From positions 1 through 43,497 of the forward strand of contig CAAEDE010000012.1 in assembly GCA_900754525.1 (NCBI GenBank): DNA of 43,497 nt, given 5' to 3'. The DNA comes from an uncultured Collinsella sp. (lineage in GTDB: Bacteria > Actinomycetota > Coriobacteriia > Coriobacteriales > Coriobacteriaceae). Of the stretch, positions 30,687 to 39,061 are shown in pieces; within the stretch, counting starts at the first letter, position 1, and the number at the start of each line of letters is the position of its first letter. The translations under genes and the position numbers were made by a program. A model generated the notes under the pieces. The model did not search any database. It was not told the DNA's origin and saw only the letters and a list, made by a program, of their open reading frames with translations.

Positions 30687-32834
30687 TTACTTGCCCTGCA
30701 CCATGGTGAGGGAGATCCTTTTGCGGTCGCGATCGACCTTTTCAATCCACACCTTGACCGTGTCACCGACGCGCACCACGTCGCTCGGGTGCTTGACAAA
30801 GCGGTTGGCCAGTTTGGAGATGTGCACGAGGCCGTCCTGGTGCACGCCCACGTCGACGAACGCGCCAAAGTCGACGACGTTGTGCACCGTGCCCTTGAGC
30901 TCCATGCCGGGCTCCAGGTCGTCGATGGAAAGCGCCGAGCGGCTAAAGACCACCTCGGGCGCGTCATCGCGCGGGTCGCGGCCGGGCTTCTTGAGCTCGT
31001 TGACAATGTCGATGAGCGTGAGGGTGCCGCAGTTCAGATCGCTAGCCAGCGTTGAGATGCTGCCCAGACGGCGCTCGATGTCGGGCACGCCGCCACGGCT
31101 GAGCTCGCTTGCCGCAACGCCGGCACGCTCCAGGACGGCCGTTGCCGCCTCGTAGCTCTCGGGGTGGACGCTTGTCGCGTCGAGCGGGTTCTTGCCACCG
31201 CTGATGCGCAAAAAGCCCGCGGCGTTGAGATATGCCTTGGGTCCCAGCTTGGGGACCTTCTTGAGCTGGCGGCGATCGGTAAAAGCGCCGTTTTCCTCGC
31301 GGTAGGCCACGATGTTTTTGGCCACACTCGGCGTGATGCCCGACACGTATCCCAGCAGGCTCGCGCTTGCGGTGTTGACGTCGACGCCCACGCGGTTGAC
31401 GACGTCCTCCACCACGTGGCCCAGGGTGTGCGAAAGCTCGGCCTGGTCAAGGTCGTGTTGGTACTGGCCAACGCCGATGGACTGGGGCGGAATCTTGACG
31501 AGCTCTGCCAGCGGGTCTTGCAGGCGGCGGCCCAGGCTCATGGCGCCACGCACGGTGACGTCCAGGTCGGGATACTCCTGGCTCGCGAGCTCGGAGGCGG
31601 AGTACACCGATGCGCCGGCCTCGTTGACGATGGTGTATCGCAGTCCAGGCGCCTGCTCGGCGATGAACTCCGAGACGACTTCCTCGGTCTCGCGGCTGGC
31701 GGTGCCGTTGCCGATGACGATGGTGTTGACGCCGTCCTTCTTGACGAGGCGAGCGAGCTCGCGCTTGGTGCCGGCGACGTCGTGGCGCGGCTTGGTGGGG
31801 TAGACCACGCCGTGGTCGAGCAGCTTGCCGGTCTCGTCCATGACGGCGACCTTGCAGCCGGTGCGGTAGCCCGGATCGAGCGCGAGCACGCGGGCACCGC
31901 GCACGGGGCGTGCAGAGAGCAGGCCCTCGAGATTCTTGGCAAAGACGTTGATAGCCTCGGTCTGGGCGCGAACGGTGAGTTTGGCGCGGGCCTCGCGCTC
32001 CAGCGAGGGGGCCATCAGGCGCTTGTAGCCGTCGGCGATGGCGGCGTCAAAGACGGGCGCGAAGACGCCCTGGCGACGGGGCCAACGGCTGCCGAGGCGT
32101 GCCGTGGCAGCGGCGCCGTCGACGTTCACGCGCACGTGGAGCTTGCCCTCGCGCTCACCGCGGTCGATAGCCAGCACACGGTGGTTGGGGATGCGGCGCA
32201 GCGGCTCATCATAGCTGTAGTACGGCTCGTAGGGAGTCTTCTCGGCGGGGTCGGTCGCCTCGACGACGATGTCGGCGGTGTTTTGCGTAAAGGCGCGCAG
32301 GTCGGCGACGTTCTCGGGGTCTTCGGCCACCGTCTCGGCCACGATGTCCGCCGCGCCGGCGAGCGCCTTCTCGGGCGTGTCGAAGCCGGCTTCCTCGTTG
32401 ACGTAGGCCGCGGCGGCGTCGAGCGCGCTGCCCTTGGCGGATGCCTGCATGATGATCATGTTGGCAAGCGGCTCCAGGCCTGCCTCGCGGGCCTTCTGTG
32501 CGCGGGTCATGCGCTTTTTGCGGTAGGGCTTGTAGAGGTCCTCGACACGCTGGAGCTGCGTGGCCTCGCGAATCTGCTGCTCGAGTTCGGGCGTGAGTTT
32601 GCCCTGGGCATCGATGAGCAGGATGACGTCCTCTTTGCGCTGCTCAAGATTACGCAGGTAAGACAGGCGCTCGTCGAGTGTGCGTAGGGCGACGTCGTCC
32701 ATGCCGCCCGTGGCTTCCTTGCGGTAGCGCGAGATAAAGGGGATGGTGTTGCCCTCGTCGATGAGTTTGACGGCCGCCTCGATGTTGGCGGCCTTAAGGT
32801 TGAGCTCGTGGGCGAGCTGGGCGATAAGATCCAT
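30687..32834 (-). CDS. tex: Tex-family RNA-binding transcription accessory protein
   Basis: The 715-residue protein starts MDLIAQLAHELNL at an ATG with AAGGAG four bases away; the frame upstream has no better start. The Tex N-terminal domain has TIPFISRYRKEATGGMDD. The YqgF/RNase H-like core has VLALDPGYRTGCKVAVMDETG. The helix-hairpin-helix region has SIGVGQYQHDLDQ and TASASLLGYVSGI. The C-terminal S1 domain (about 640-715) has GTVHNVVDFGAFVDVGVHQDG. Tex binds nucleic acid and affects transcription in several bacteria. It is monocistronic here. Confidence 0.94.
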   Translation of the reverse strand: MDLIAQLAHELNLKAANIEAAVKLIDEGNTIPFISRYRKEATGGMDDVALRTLDERLSYLRNLEQRKEDVILLIDAQGKLTPELEQQIREATQLQRVEDLYKPYRKKRMTRAQKAREAGLEPLANMIIMQASAKGSALDAAAAYVNEEAGFDTPEKALAGAADIVAETVAEDPENVADLRAFTQNTADIVVEATDPAEKTPYEPYYSYDEPLRRIPNHRVLAIDRGEREGKLHVRVNVDGAAATARLGSRWPRRQGVFAPVFDAAIADGYKRLMAPSLEREARAKLTVRAQTEAINVFAKNLEGLLSARPVRGARVLALDPGYRTGCKVAVMDETGKLLDHGVVYPTKPRHDVAGTKRELARLVKKDGVNTIVIGNGTASRETEEVVSEFIAEQAPGLRYTIVNEAGASVYSASELASQEYPDLDVTVRGAMSLGRRLQDPLAELVKIPPQSIGVGQYQHDLDQAELSHTLGHVVEDVVNRVGVDVNTASASLLGYVSGITPSVAKNIVAYREENGAFTDRRQLKKVPKLGPKAYLNAAGFLRISGGKNPLDATSVHPESYEAATAVLERAGVAASELSRGGVPDIERRLGSISTLASDLNCGTLTLIDIVNELKKPGRDPRDDAPEVVFSRSALSIDDLEPGMELKGTVHNVVDFGAFVDVGVHQDGLVHISKLANRFVKHPSDVVRVGDTVKVWIEKVDRDRKRISLTMVQGK

Positions 32835-32918
32835 GGGACTCCTTGCGTTTAAGGTGCGTTTGCAGCACAGGGCTACCAAGGATACCACCCGTCCCAAAAG
32901 GCTGTTTTGGGGCCGCGC

Positions 32919-33074
32919 CACGAAAACGGCCTATCTACTACGTTTTACCCGTAGGGGCTGACCATACCTGGGTTTTCCGACAGTCGGCAAGCCGTTTACC
33001 TGCGGTTTTTATCTCGCGAAATTCGGCATGCTTGAGGGCGATCGGTTAAACGTAGTAGATAGGCCCATTTCGTG
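32919..33074. repeat. 156-bp palindromic element with 31-base arms
   Basis: Arms 32919-32949 and 33044-33074 pair over 31 bases with three mismatches (GGCCTATCTACTACGTTT is the main block; CACGAAA the outer one). The 94-base loop has a short CCGAC/GTCGG hairpin and no open frame. It lies in the 409-base gap between tex and the oxidoreductase gene. The form suggests a dispersed palindromic repeat or a structured leader; the sequence does not settle which. Confidence 0.8.
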
Positions 33075-33136
33075 ACGAACGAACCAAGCTGAGGCGCAAA
33101 ATAGCCTCGCTCCAGAATAATCGTCGGCAAGGTAGC

Positions 33137-33171
33137 AAAATGCCCCGCGGGCAGGAGGCTGCTCGCGGGGC
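33137..33171 (-). terminator. Terminator of the SDR-MFS-oxidoreductase operon
   Basis: GCCCCGCG-A-GCAG and CTGC-CCGCGGGGC style arms (33142-33171) are followed on the minus strand by TTTT. It lies about 75 bases past the last stop of the operon. Confidence 0.75.
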
Positions 33172-33193
33172 AAAGAAGAGGGGCTTGTTGGTG

Positions 33194-33233
33194 GCGGGCC
33201 GAGGCGCTCGGCGGGGAGTTTGCCGCGGCCCGC
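33194..33233 (-). terminator. GC-rich hairpin after the oxidoreductase gene
   Basis: GCGGGCCG (33194-33201) pairs with CGGCCCGC (33226-33233), with GGC/GCC further in. It follows the stop within about ten bases on the minus strand but has no T-run. It may protect the 3' end ahead of the true terminator. Confidence 0.5.
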
Positions 33234-33243
33234 TCTTAAGGCA

Positions 33244-34284
33244 TTACAGCTCAACGAGCTGGCCGGTCTCGGCGGCCTCCTTGATAGCGTTGAGAAGCGT
33301 GAGCGTCTTGACGTTATCGGCGGGGGTCACGACGGGCTCGACCTCGCGGCGGACAACCTTCACAAAGTGCTTGAGCTGCATCTTGTGCGGCAGTGCCGGG
33401 TCGACGGCCGGAATCTCCATCTGCAGCGGCTTGTGCCAGTTAGAGGCGCCGTCGTAGGAGAACTGGTGCAGGCGGGGCAGCGAAAGGGCGCCCAAGGTTC
33501 CGCCGATAAAGTAGGCGTCGGCGTCGAAGGGACGGTACTGCGGGTCCTCGCGAGCGGTCGCCTCCCAGTTCCAGGGGCTGGCGGTGGCGTCAGAGATGGT
33601 CATGCTCGCGAGCGCGCCGTCGGCAAAACGGACGTTGACCACGGCGGAGTCCTCGGTCTCAAAACCGCGGGCGGCGCTGGACTGCATACCCTGGACGGCA
33701 ACGGGCTCGCCCAGCAGGTAGCGGAGCAGGTCGACGTCGTGCACCAGGTTGACCAGGATCGGGCCGGCACCCTTCTTGCGGCGCCACTCGACATCGAAAT
33801 ACTCGTCATTCTTATAGATCATGTAGTGGAAGCTCGACACGGTGAGCTTGCCCAGCTCGCCGGACTCGATGATCTCCTTGGCCTTGTTGACGAAGGGGTT
33901 GTGGCGACGGTGCTGACCCACGAGCACGGGCACGCCGGCGGTTTCGGCCTCGGCGGCGAAGGCCTGGGCATCCTCGAGATCGTTGGAGATCGGCTTTTCG
34001 ACCAGCGGCACGATGTTGCGCTTCACAGCCTCGCGGGCTACGCCCAGGTGCAGGTCGTTGGGCGTGGCGATAATGACGGCCTCGGGCTTGACCTCGTCCA
34101 TCATCTGGGCGGGATCGGTGTAAAACGGCACGCCGGCGGCCTCGGCCGTGGCACGGGCGCCTTCAAAGGCGTCGGCGATGGCGACGAGCTCGGCCTCGGG
34201 CTCCTCGGTGACAAAGCGGATGTGGTTGCGGCCCATGGCGCCGGCGCCGATAACGGCAATGCGGACGGGGTTGAGCTCAGACAT
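33244..34284 (-). CDS. Gfo/Idh/MocA-family oxidoreductase
   Basis: The 346-residue protein has an N-terminal Rossmann fold, IAVIGAGAMGRNHIRFV (about 8-24), and the family motif VEKPISNDLEDA near residue 95. The C-terminal part is the usual alpha/beta domain, with HDVDLLRYLLG supplying the conserved His/Asp. It should oxidise or reduce a sugar, inositol or related polyol with NAD(P). AAGGAG lies five bases before the ATG. It is the third gene after an SDR enzyme and an MFS carrier, so the three may take up and oxidise one substrate; the substrate is not evident. Confidence 0.88.
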   Translation of the reverse strand: MSELNPVRIAVIGAGAMGRNHIRFVTEEPEAELVAIADAFEGARATAEAAGVPFYTDPAQMMDEVKPEAVIIATPNDLHLGVAREAVKRNIVPLVEKPISNDLEDAQAFAAEAETAGVPVLVGQHRRHNPFVNKAKEIIESGELGKLTVSSFHYMIYKNDEYFDVEWRRKKGAGPILVNLVHDVDLLRYLLGEPVAVQGMQSSAARGFETEDSAVVNVRFADGALASMTISDATASPWNWEATAREDPQYRPFDADAYFIGGTLGALSLPRLHQFSYDGASNWHKPLQMEIPAVDPALPHKMQLKHFVKVVRREVEPVVTPADNVKTLTLLNAIKEAAETGQLVEL

Positions 34285-34314
34285 TTCGACTCCTTAATAC
34301 TGGTGACCGGTGGA

Positions 34315-34345
34315 ATGCGACAAAGGGGCTGTCCCTTTGTCGCAT
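34315..34345. repeat. Palindrome with ACAAAGGG core
   Basis: ATGCGACAAAGGG, loop GCTGT and CCCTTTGTCGCAT pair perfectly over 13 bp, eight bases past the MFS stop on the minus strand. It is a relative of 20947-20979, with different outer bases. Confidence 0.8.
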
Positions 34346-34353
34346 CGGTAAAA

Positions 34354-35610
34354 CTAGGCGGACTTCTTCTTGCTGTCGGAGACCATCATGTAGACGGTGA
34401 GTACGACGGCGATGGCGGCGATCACAATGGCGCCGTAGAAGGACTGCTGGTAGGCGGCGCTGCCAGCCTCGGCGTGATACAGCACGGCGGTGATGGGCTG
34501 GCTGATCCAGGTGGAAGCGGCATAGCCCAAAAACATGATGCCGTAGTTGACGCCGATGTTGCTGGTGCCGAAGGCGCCACCGGTGAGCGGCGGGTAGATG
34601 ACGAGCAGGGCGCCAAAGCTAAAGCCGAGCAGGGCGAGCGCCACAAAGAACATACTCTGCGTAAAGCTCATCGACATGATGACGAGTGCGACGATGGTGA
34701 CGACAAGGCTGATGAGCAGCGACTTATAGGCGCCGAGCTTGTCGATGATCTGGCCAAAGGACAGGCGGCCAACCAGGTTGGCGCAGGTGTTGACGGAGAC
34801 CACCACACCGCCGAGGGCGACGGCCGCGGCGCTCGTGGGGTCGGCGAAGAGCTGGACGGCGGCGATGGAGGCAACCTTGCCCACGAGCAGGGTGCCCGCG
34901 GTGGCGGCAAAGGCGAAGGTGATGATGAGGACCCAGAAGCGCGGGGTCTTGACCATCTCGCCCGGGGTGAGGTCGCCGAAGGTGCCGGCGTGCGCGCCGC
35001 CCTTGGGGGCCTCGAAGCCCTCGGGCAGCCAACCGGCCTCGGGAGCCTTCAGGAACAGGGCGGAGGCGGCGATCGTCACAAAGAAGATGACGCCGAGTGC
35101 CTTGAGGGCGCCAAAGATGCCCAGGCTCGGGATGAGCAGCGAGGCGAGCACCGGGGACAGCACGGCGGGGCCGGCGGTCGAAGCAGCGAGGGTGATGCCA
35201 GAGGCGAGGCCCTTCTTGTCGATGAACCACTTTTGGCCGGTGGTGAGCGCCGGATTGTAGCCCAGGCCGTTGCCGATGGCGGCGACGAGCGAGAACCACA
35301 GGTAGAACTGCCACGGCTCGGTGACGGTGCCGGACATGAACCAGCCAACGCCGTAGCACACGGCGGCGGCGATCACGACGTTGCGCGGGCCGATTTTATC
35401 GGAGATGCGGCCGGCGAAGATACCCGTCACGGCCATGATGGTCTGAAAGACCGGGAAGGCCCAGGTAAGAGCGCTGGACCACTCGGGGTAGACGGCGAGT
35501 AGGTTCTTGCTCACGACGGAATACAGCGCGATGGAGCTGATGAAGAACATGGTGACGCACGCGGCGGAAAGCACGACGGCGCGACCCTTGTTGGAGTTGG
35601 TGGAAGCCAT
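34354..35610 (-). CDS. MFS transporter, oxalate/formate antiporter-like
   Basis: The 418-residue protein shows about twelve hydrophobic helices. The MFS loop motif appears as GRISDKIGPRNVV near residue 65, and GNGLGYNPALTTGQKWF with GLASGITLAASTAGPAVL is typical of the OFA family of anion exchangers. The ATG at 35610 (MASTNSNKGR) has AAAGAG four bases upstream. A central cytoplasmic loop (FEAPKGGAHAGTFGDLTP) separates the halves. It probably imports an organic anion or exchanges it, feeding the neighbouring dehydrogenases. Confidence 0.85.
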   Translation of the reverse strand: MASTNSNKGRAVVLSAACVTMFFISSIALYSVVSKNLLAVYPEWSSALTWAFPVFQTIMAVTGIFAGRISDKIGPRNVVIAAAVCYGVGWFMSGTVTEPWQFYLWFSLVAAIGNGLGYNPALTTGQKWFIDKKGLASGITLAASTAGPAVLSPVLASLLIPSLGIFGALKALGVIFFVTIAASALFLKAPEAGWLPEGFEAPKGGAHAGTFGDLTPGEMVKTPRFWVLIITFAFAATAGTLLVGKVASIAAVQLFADPTSAAAVALGGVVVSVNTCANLVGRLSFGQIIDKLGAYKSLLISLVVTIVALVIMSMSFTQSMFFVALALLGFSFGALLVIYPPLTGGAFGTSNIGVNYGIMFLGYAASTWISQPITAVLYHAEAGSAAYQQSFYGAIVIAAIAVVLTVYMMVSDSKKKSA

Positions 35611-35676
35611 TGGACTCTTTCTAATCAATACGGGGGAGGAGCGGGCGTGTCCGCGGGGCCTCCCTGTCAGGTTGGT

Positions 35677-36558
35677 TTACTGGTCAGTCGGCTTGGCGAC
35701 GCCGGACTCATCGGACCAAAGCTCGACACCCTTGTTCTTAAGGTAGTTGTCGGCATAGGCGCGGCGGCCGCCGGGCTTGGCGGTGAGGTCGCCCATCATG
35801 TTGGAGAAGCCGCCATCGACCTTGATGGCGTCGCCGGTGGTAAAGTCCGAGCGCGTGGACGCCAGGAACATGACGGCGTTGGCGATATCGCTGACCTCGC
35901 CGATGCGGCGCGTGGCGATCAGGCGGCTGCGGCTCTTCTCGACCTCGGGGTCGGCGTAGAAGTTGGCCGACATGGGGGTCTTGACGAAGCAGGGCTCGAC
36001 GCAGTTGGAGCGCACGCCGTAGGGGCCCCATTCGGCAGCCAGCATCTTGGACATCATGTTGACGCCCGCCTTGGTGGAGCTGTACACGCCCGAGAACGTC
36101 TCGGGGGAGTGACTGGCAACGGTCGAGATGTGCACCAGGCGGCCCTGGCCGGCCTTGATCATCTCGCGACCAAAGCGCTGCGAGGTGATGAAGTAGCCGG
36201 TGAGGTTGACGTTGATGACCTCGTTCCAGTCGGAGAGCGGCAGGTCCTCCATGGCGGCGAAGCGCAGGATGCCGGCGGTGTTGACGAGAACGTCGACGCG
36301 GCCGAAGTCGGCGATGGTGGCGTCGACGGCGGCCTGAACCTCGGCCTCGTCGGTGGCGTTCATCTTGTAACCCTCGGCGTGGATGCCAAACTCGGCAGCG
36401 AGGTCGGCGGCAGCGGCCTTGACCTTTTCCTCGTCCAGGTCGAGCAGGACGACGTTGGCGCCGTTGCGGGCGAACTCGCGGCAAATCTCGACGCCCATAC
36501 CGCCGAGCGCGCCAGTCACGGCGCAGACATCGCCCTCGAGCTTAAGCCAATTGCTCAT
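35677..36558 (-). CDS. Short-chain dehydrogenase/reductase
   Basis: The 293-residue SDR has the classical motifs: cofactor loop TGALGGMG (residues about 16-23), an Asp-containing second strand (LLDLDEE) favouring NAD, NTAG (about 92), catalytic Ser in HISTVAS and YSSTK (about 160). The C-terminal FTTGDAIKVDGGFSNMM is the common SDR ending, here followed by an extra tail of about 35 residues. It is the first gene of the operon with the MFS carrier and Gfo/Idh enzyme, and faces a LysR gene. AAGGGAAG lies before the ATG. Confidence 0.89.
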   Translation of the reverse strand: MSNWLKLEGDVCAVTGALGGMGVEICREFARNGANVVLLDLDEEKVKAAAADLAAEFGIHAEGYKMNATDEAEVQAAVDATIADFGRVDVLVNTAGILRFAAMEDLPLSDWNEVINVNLTGYFITSQRFGREMIKAGQGRLVHISTVASHSPETFSGVYSSTKAGVNMMSKMLAAEWGPYGVRSNCVEPCFVKTPMSANFYADPEVEKSRSRLIATRRIGEVSDIANAVMFLASTRSDFTTGDAIKVDGGFSNMMGDLTAKPGGRRAYADNYLKNKGVELWSDESGVAKPTDQ

Positions 36559-36733
36559 AGGAACTTCCCTTCTTGTGCCTCCCGGTGGGTCGCTCCCATT
36601 AACCGACCCACGTGGTTTTCGCTGGTTATCGTATGCTTTGCATTTGCGCAGGTGAATTGCATATTTGTTAGAATGGCGTTAACCGCAGGTTTATAGATCG
36701 CAAGACGATGTGTCCTTCATTGAGTGTGTGACC

Positions 36734-36767
36734 TGCCAAAACGACCCCCTTTGGCAGTTCATTGCCA
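36734..36767. promoter_or_regulatory. Overlapping palindromes before the LysR gene
   Basis: TGCCAAA (36734-36740) and TTTGGCA (36750-36756) are 9 bases apart; TGGCA (36752-36756) and TGCCA (36763-36767) form a second dyad sharing the middle half-site. They lie in the 233-base divergent gap, just before the LysR start, and fit a LysR-type operator used for autoregulation. A weak TAGAAT -10 box lies further left, near 36672. Confidence 0.45.
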
Positions 36768-36791
36768 TACGTCTGGAAACAGGAGATTCAC

Positions 36792-37670
36792 GTGTACGAT
36801 CGACGACTCGAGGCCATATCGGCCGCCGCGGAGCTGGGAAGCTTCTCGCGTGCGGCGGCAAAATTGCGCGTGTCGACCCCGGCACTCGTCAAGCAGGTGT
36901 CGGGATTTGAGGCCGAGTTCGGCATCACGCTGTTCGAACGCTCGCATTCGGGTGTTAAGGTGACGCCGGCGGGCGCTCTGCTGGTGGACGACGCGCGCTC
37001 GATCATGCGGCAGTCCGAGGACGCGCTGCGCCGTGCCCGACGCGCGGCGGGCGATGGCGGTGCCGTGCGCCTGGGCGTGTCGATGATGTGCCCGGGGCGC
37101 CAAACGCTGTCGATGTGGACGGGCATCCACGATCTGGAGCCGTCGCTGCGATTTGAGATCGTGCCGGTAAGCGACCTCTACGACGAGCGCGAGACAGTCA
37201 TGCGCAGCTTGGGCCGCGAGGTCGATGTGGTGCAGTCGAGTTTTTCGACCCCGCGCTGGGGTGACGCCTGCCAAAAGCTCCGCATTGTCAACGTGCCGTT
37301 TTATATCGACCTGCCGCGCACGAGCCCGCTGGCGCGCAAGACACGTATTACGGTTGCCGACCTGGAGGGCATGCGCCTGCGCGTACTGCGCCACGGCAAC
37401 GACGCCATGGACAGCCTGCGCATCGACCTGTTGGCCGACGGCGGCGTGGACGTGATCGACGTGGATAGCTTTGACTTTGCGCTCTTTAACGAGGCAGAGG
37501 AAAAGGGTGACGCGGTGCTCACCTGCGGCGCATGGTCGGGGGTGCACCCGGCCTTTGTGGGCGTGCCGTTCCTCTGCGGTCGCGAGGTGCCAGTCTTTCT
37601 GCACTACCCGCTCGAGCCCACCCTCCAAGTCCAAAAATTCGTCAACGCCATGGCACAACTTCTCAAATAG
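36792..37670 (+). CDS. LysR-family transcriptional regulator
   Basis: The product has 292 residues from a GTG that has CAGGAG six bases upstream. The N-terminal winged helix reads RRLEAISAAAELGSFSRAAAKLRVSTPALVKQVSGFEAEFGITLFERS, which differs from most LysR proteins by LVKQV in place of VSRQI. The effector domain (about 90-290) contains VRLGVSMMCPGR and is otherwise diverged. It is divergent from the SDR-MFS-oxidoreductase operon and is the likely regulator of it, with the substrate or a product as the probable effector. Confidence 0.87.
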   Translation: MYDRRLEAISAAAELGSFSRAAAKLRVSTPALVKQVSGFEAEFGITLFERSHSGVKVTPAGALLVDDARSIMRQSEDALRRARRAAGDGGAVRLGVSMMCPGRQTLSMWTGIHDLEPSLRFEIVPVSDLYDERETVMRSLGREVDVVQSSFSTPRWGDACQKLRIVNVPFYIDLPRTSPLARKTRITVADLEGMRLRVLRHGNDAMDSLRIDLLADGGVDVIDVDSFDFALFNEAEEKGDAVLTCGAWSGVHPAFVGVPFLCGREVPVFLHYPLEPTLQVQKFVNAMAQLLK

Positions 37671-37789
37671 CTATCGTGTCGATGATTCTTTAATTCCCGT
37701 CCTAGAAAAATCATCTGGTAGAGTTGACCTCACGTGAATTTCAGCACACTGCGTACTACCTGTGCTTTTGTCATTTGGGGAGTGAACTT

Positions 37790-38881
37790 GTGAATACTTC
37801 TGTCGCCAAGAAAGCCAGCCGGGCGGTGCGCCTGCTCATGATGGTGCTCACGGCAGTTCTCATCTTCTTCTTCATTAATGTTATGCTGCTCGTCTCCGAT
37901 ATCCAGGGCACGGCGCGCGTGGTCAACTACGCCGGTCTGGTGCGCGGTACCACGCAGCGTATCGTTAAGCTCGAGGACGCGGGCCAGCCTCAAGATGACC
38001 TGCTCAATGCCGTGGATTCATACATTAACGGCTTGCGCTACGGAAGTGACGACCTCAACCTCGTCCGTCTCGACGACGACGAGTATCAGGCAAAGATGGC
38101 CGAGCTTGCAAATTATTATGATGAGCTTTGCGCCGAGATCATCCGCGTGCGCGAAGTCGGCTATGAGAACACCGACATCATCCCTATGAGCGAGGAGTTC
38201 TTTGGCATTTGCGACGATGCTACGCGACTCGCAGAGGACTACTCTCAGGAGAAGGCGTCGGCGCTCAACTATCTCGAGGGCCTGGTGATCATCGACATCA
38301 TGGGCTTGGTGGCGACCTTTGCGGTTGAACTTGTTCGCGCGGTGCGCACTGCCGCGCTCAATCGCGAGCTGCAGAGCAAAGTCTATCTCGACGAAGCCAC
38401 GGGACTGCCCAACAAGAACAAGTGCGAGGAGATCTTGGGGCGGGAGCAGCCCGTCTCCGCGGAGGCGCCCGTTGCGGTGTGCGTCTTCGACCTTAACAAT
38501 CTGCATACGGTCAATAACAACTTCGGCCACGAGAAGGGCGACGAATACATCCGTTCTTTTGCCCAGCAGCTGGGGCACGTGGCGTCCGAGACCTGCTTTG
38601 TGGGCCGCGACGGCGGCGATGAGTTTATCGCGGTGCTGCGGGATGCCGATCGAGCTGCCGTGGAGTCCTGTCTCGCTCGGGTTCGTGCGAACGTGAACGA
38701 GTATTCCGAGGCTCACCCCGACATGCCTATCAGCTATGCGGTGGGCTACGCGCTTTCCAGTGATTTTGATGAACCGCCTACGATGCGCGAGCTCTTTTCC
38801 CAGGCCGACAAAAACATGTACATCGACAAGAACCGCGTAAAGGCAGCCGAGGCAGCCGGGCTGCAACGCGAGGAACGGTAA
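37790..38881 (+). CDS. Membrane-bound GGDEF protein (likely diguanylate cyclase)
   Basis: The 363-residue protein starts at a GTG with GGGGAG seven bases upstream. Helix 1 (about 13-35) and helix 2 (about 165-187) enclose an outside sensor part of about 130 residues with mainly helical, acidic sequence. The GGDEF domain carries FDLNNLHTVNNNFGHEKGDEYI and an intact GRDGGDEF active site. The allosteric RxxD I-site five residues before it is absent (ASETC there), so product inhibition by that route is unlikely. It should make c-di-GMP in response to an extracellular signal. It is monocistronic with a strong terminator. Confidence 0.87.
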   Translation: MNTSVAKKASRAVRLLMMVLTAVLIFFFINVMLLVSDIQGTARVVNYAGLVRGTTQRIVKLEDAGQPQDDLLNAVDSYINGLRYGSDDLNLVRLDDDEYQAKMAELANYYDELCAEIIRVREVGYENTDIIPMSEEFFGICDDATRLAEDYSQEKASALNYLEGLVIIDIMGLVATFAVELVRAVRTAALNRELQSKVYLDEATGLPNKNKCEEILGREQPVSAEAPVAVCVFDLNNLHTVNNNFGHEKGDEYIRSFAQQLGHVASETCFVGRDGGDEFIAVLRDADRAAVESCLARVRANVNEYSEAHPDMPISYAVGYALSSDFDEPPTMRELFSQADKNMYIDKNRVKAAEAAGLQREER

Positions 38882-38903
38882 GCTTGTAACAAAGGGCATA
38901 GAA

Positions 38904-38940
38904 AAGCCTCCGCAGCTCGTGTGGCTGCGGAGGCTTTATT
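38904..38940 (+). terminator. Terminator of the GGDEF gene
   Basis: AAGCCTCCGCAGC pairs perfectly with GCTGCGGAGGCTT around a 7-base loop, then TTATT. Confidence 0.85.
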
Positions 38941-38968
38941 CATTGCGGCGCATTGTGTTTGGGTCGTA

Positions 38969-39050
38969 GAGATGAGTCGATTTGCCCCGAAAGAGGAGGG
39001 CATTGACCTTAGGGTCATGCCCGACGAATGAGCGGCAAATCGGCCATCTC
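38969..39050. repeat. Nested palindrome between convergent genes
   Basis: GAGATG..CGATTTGCC on the left pairs with GGCAAATCG..CATCTC on the right, and inside GGGCAT-T-GACC pairs with GGTC-ATGCCC. It follows the ABC stop on the minus strand and probably ends that operon, though T-runs are weak. Confidence 0.6.
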
Positions 39051-39061
39051 GGCGAGCCGAA

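Noticed and set aside
33220..35502. Open frame of 760 codons on the plus strand
   Set aside because: It runs opposite to the oxidoreductase and MFS genes, which have full family motifs and ribosome sites. Its His/Gly/Asp-rich, motif-free translation is the usual antisense effect of GC-rich third positions.
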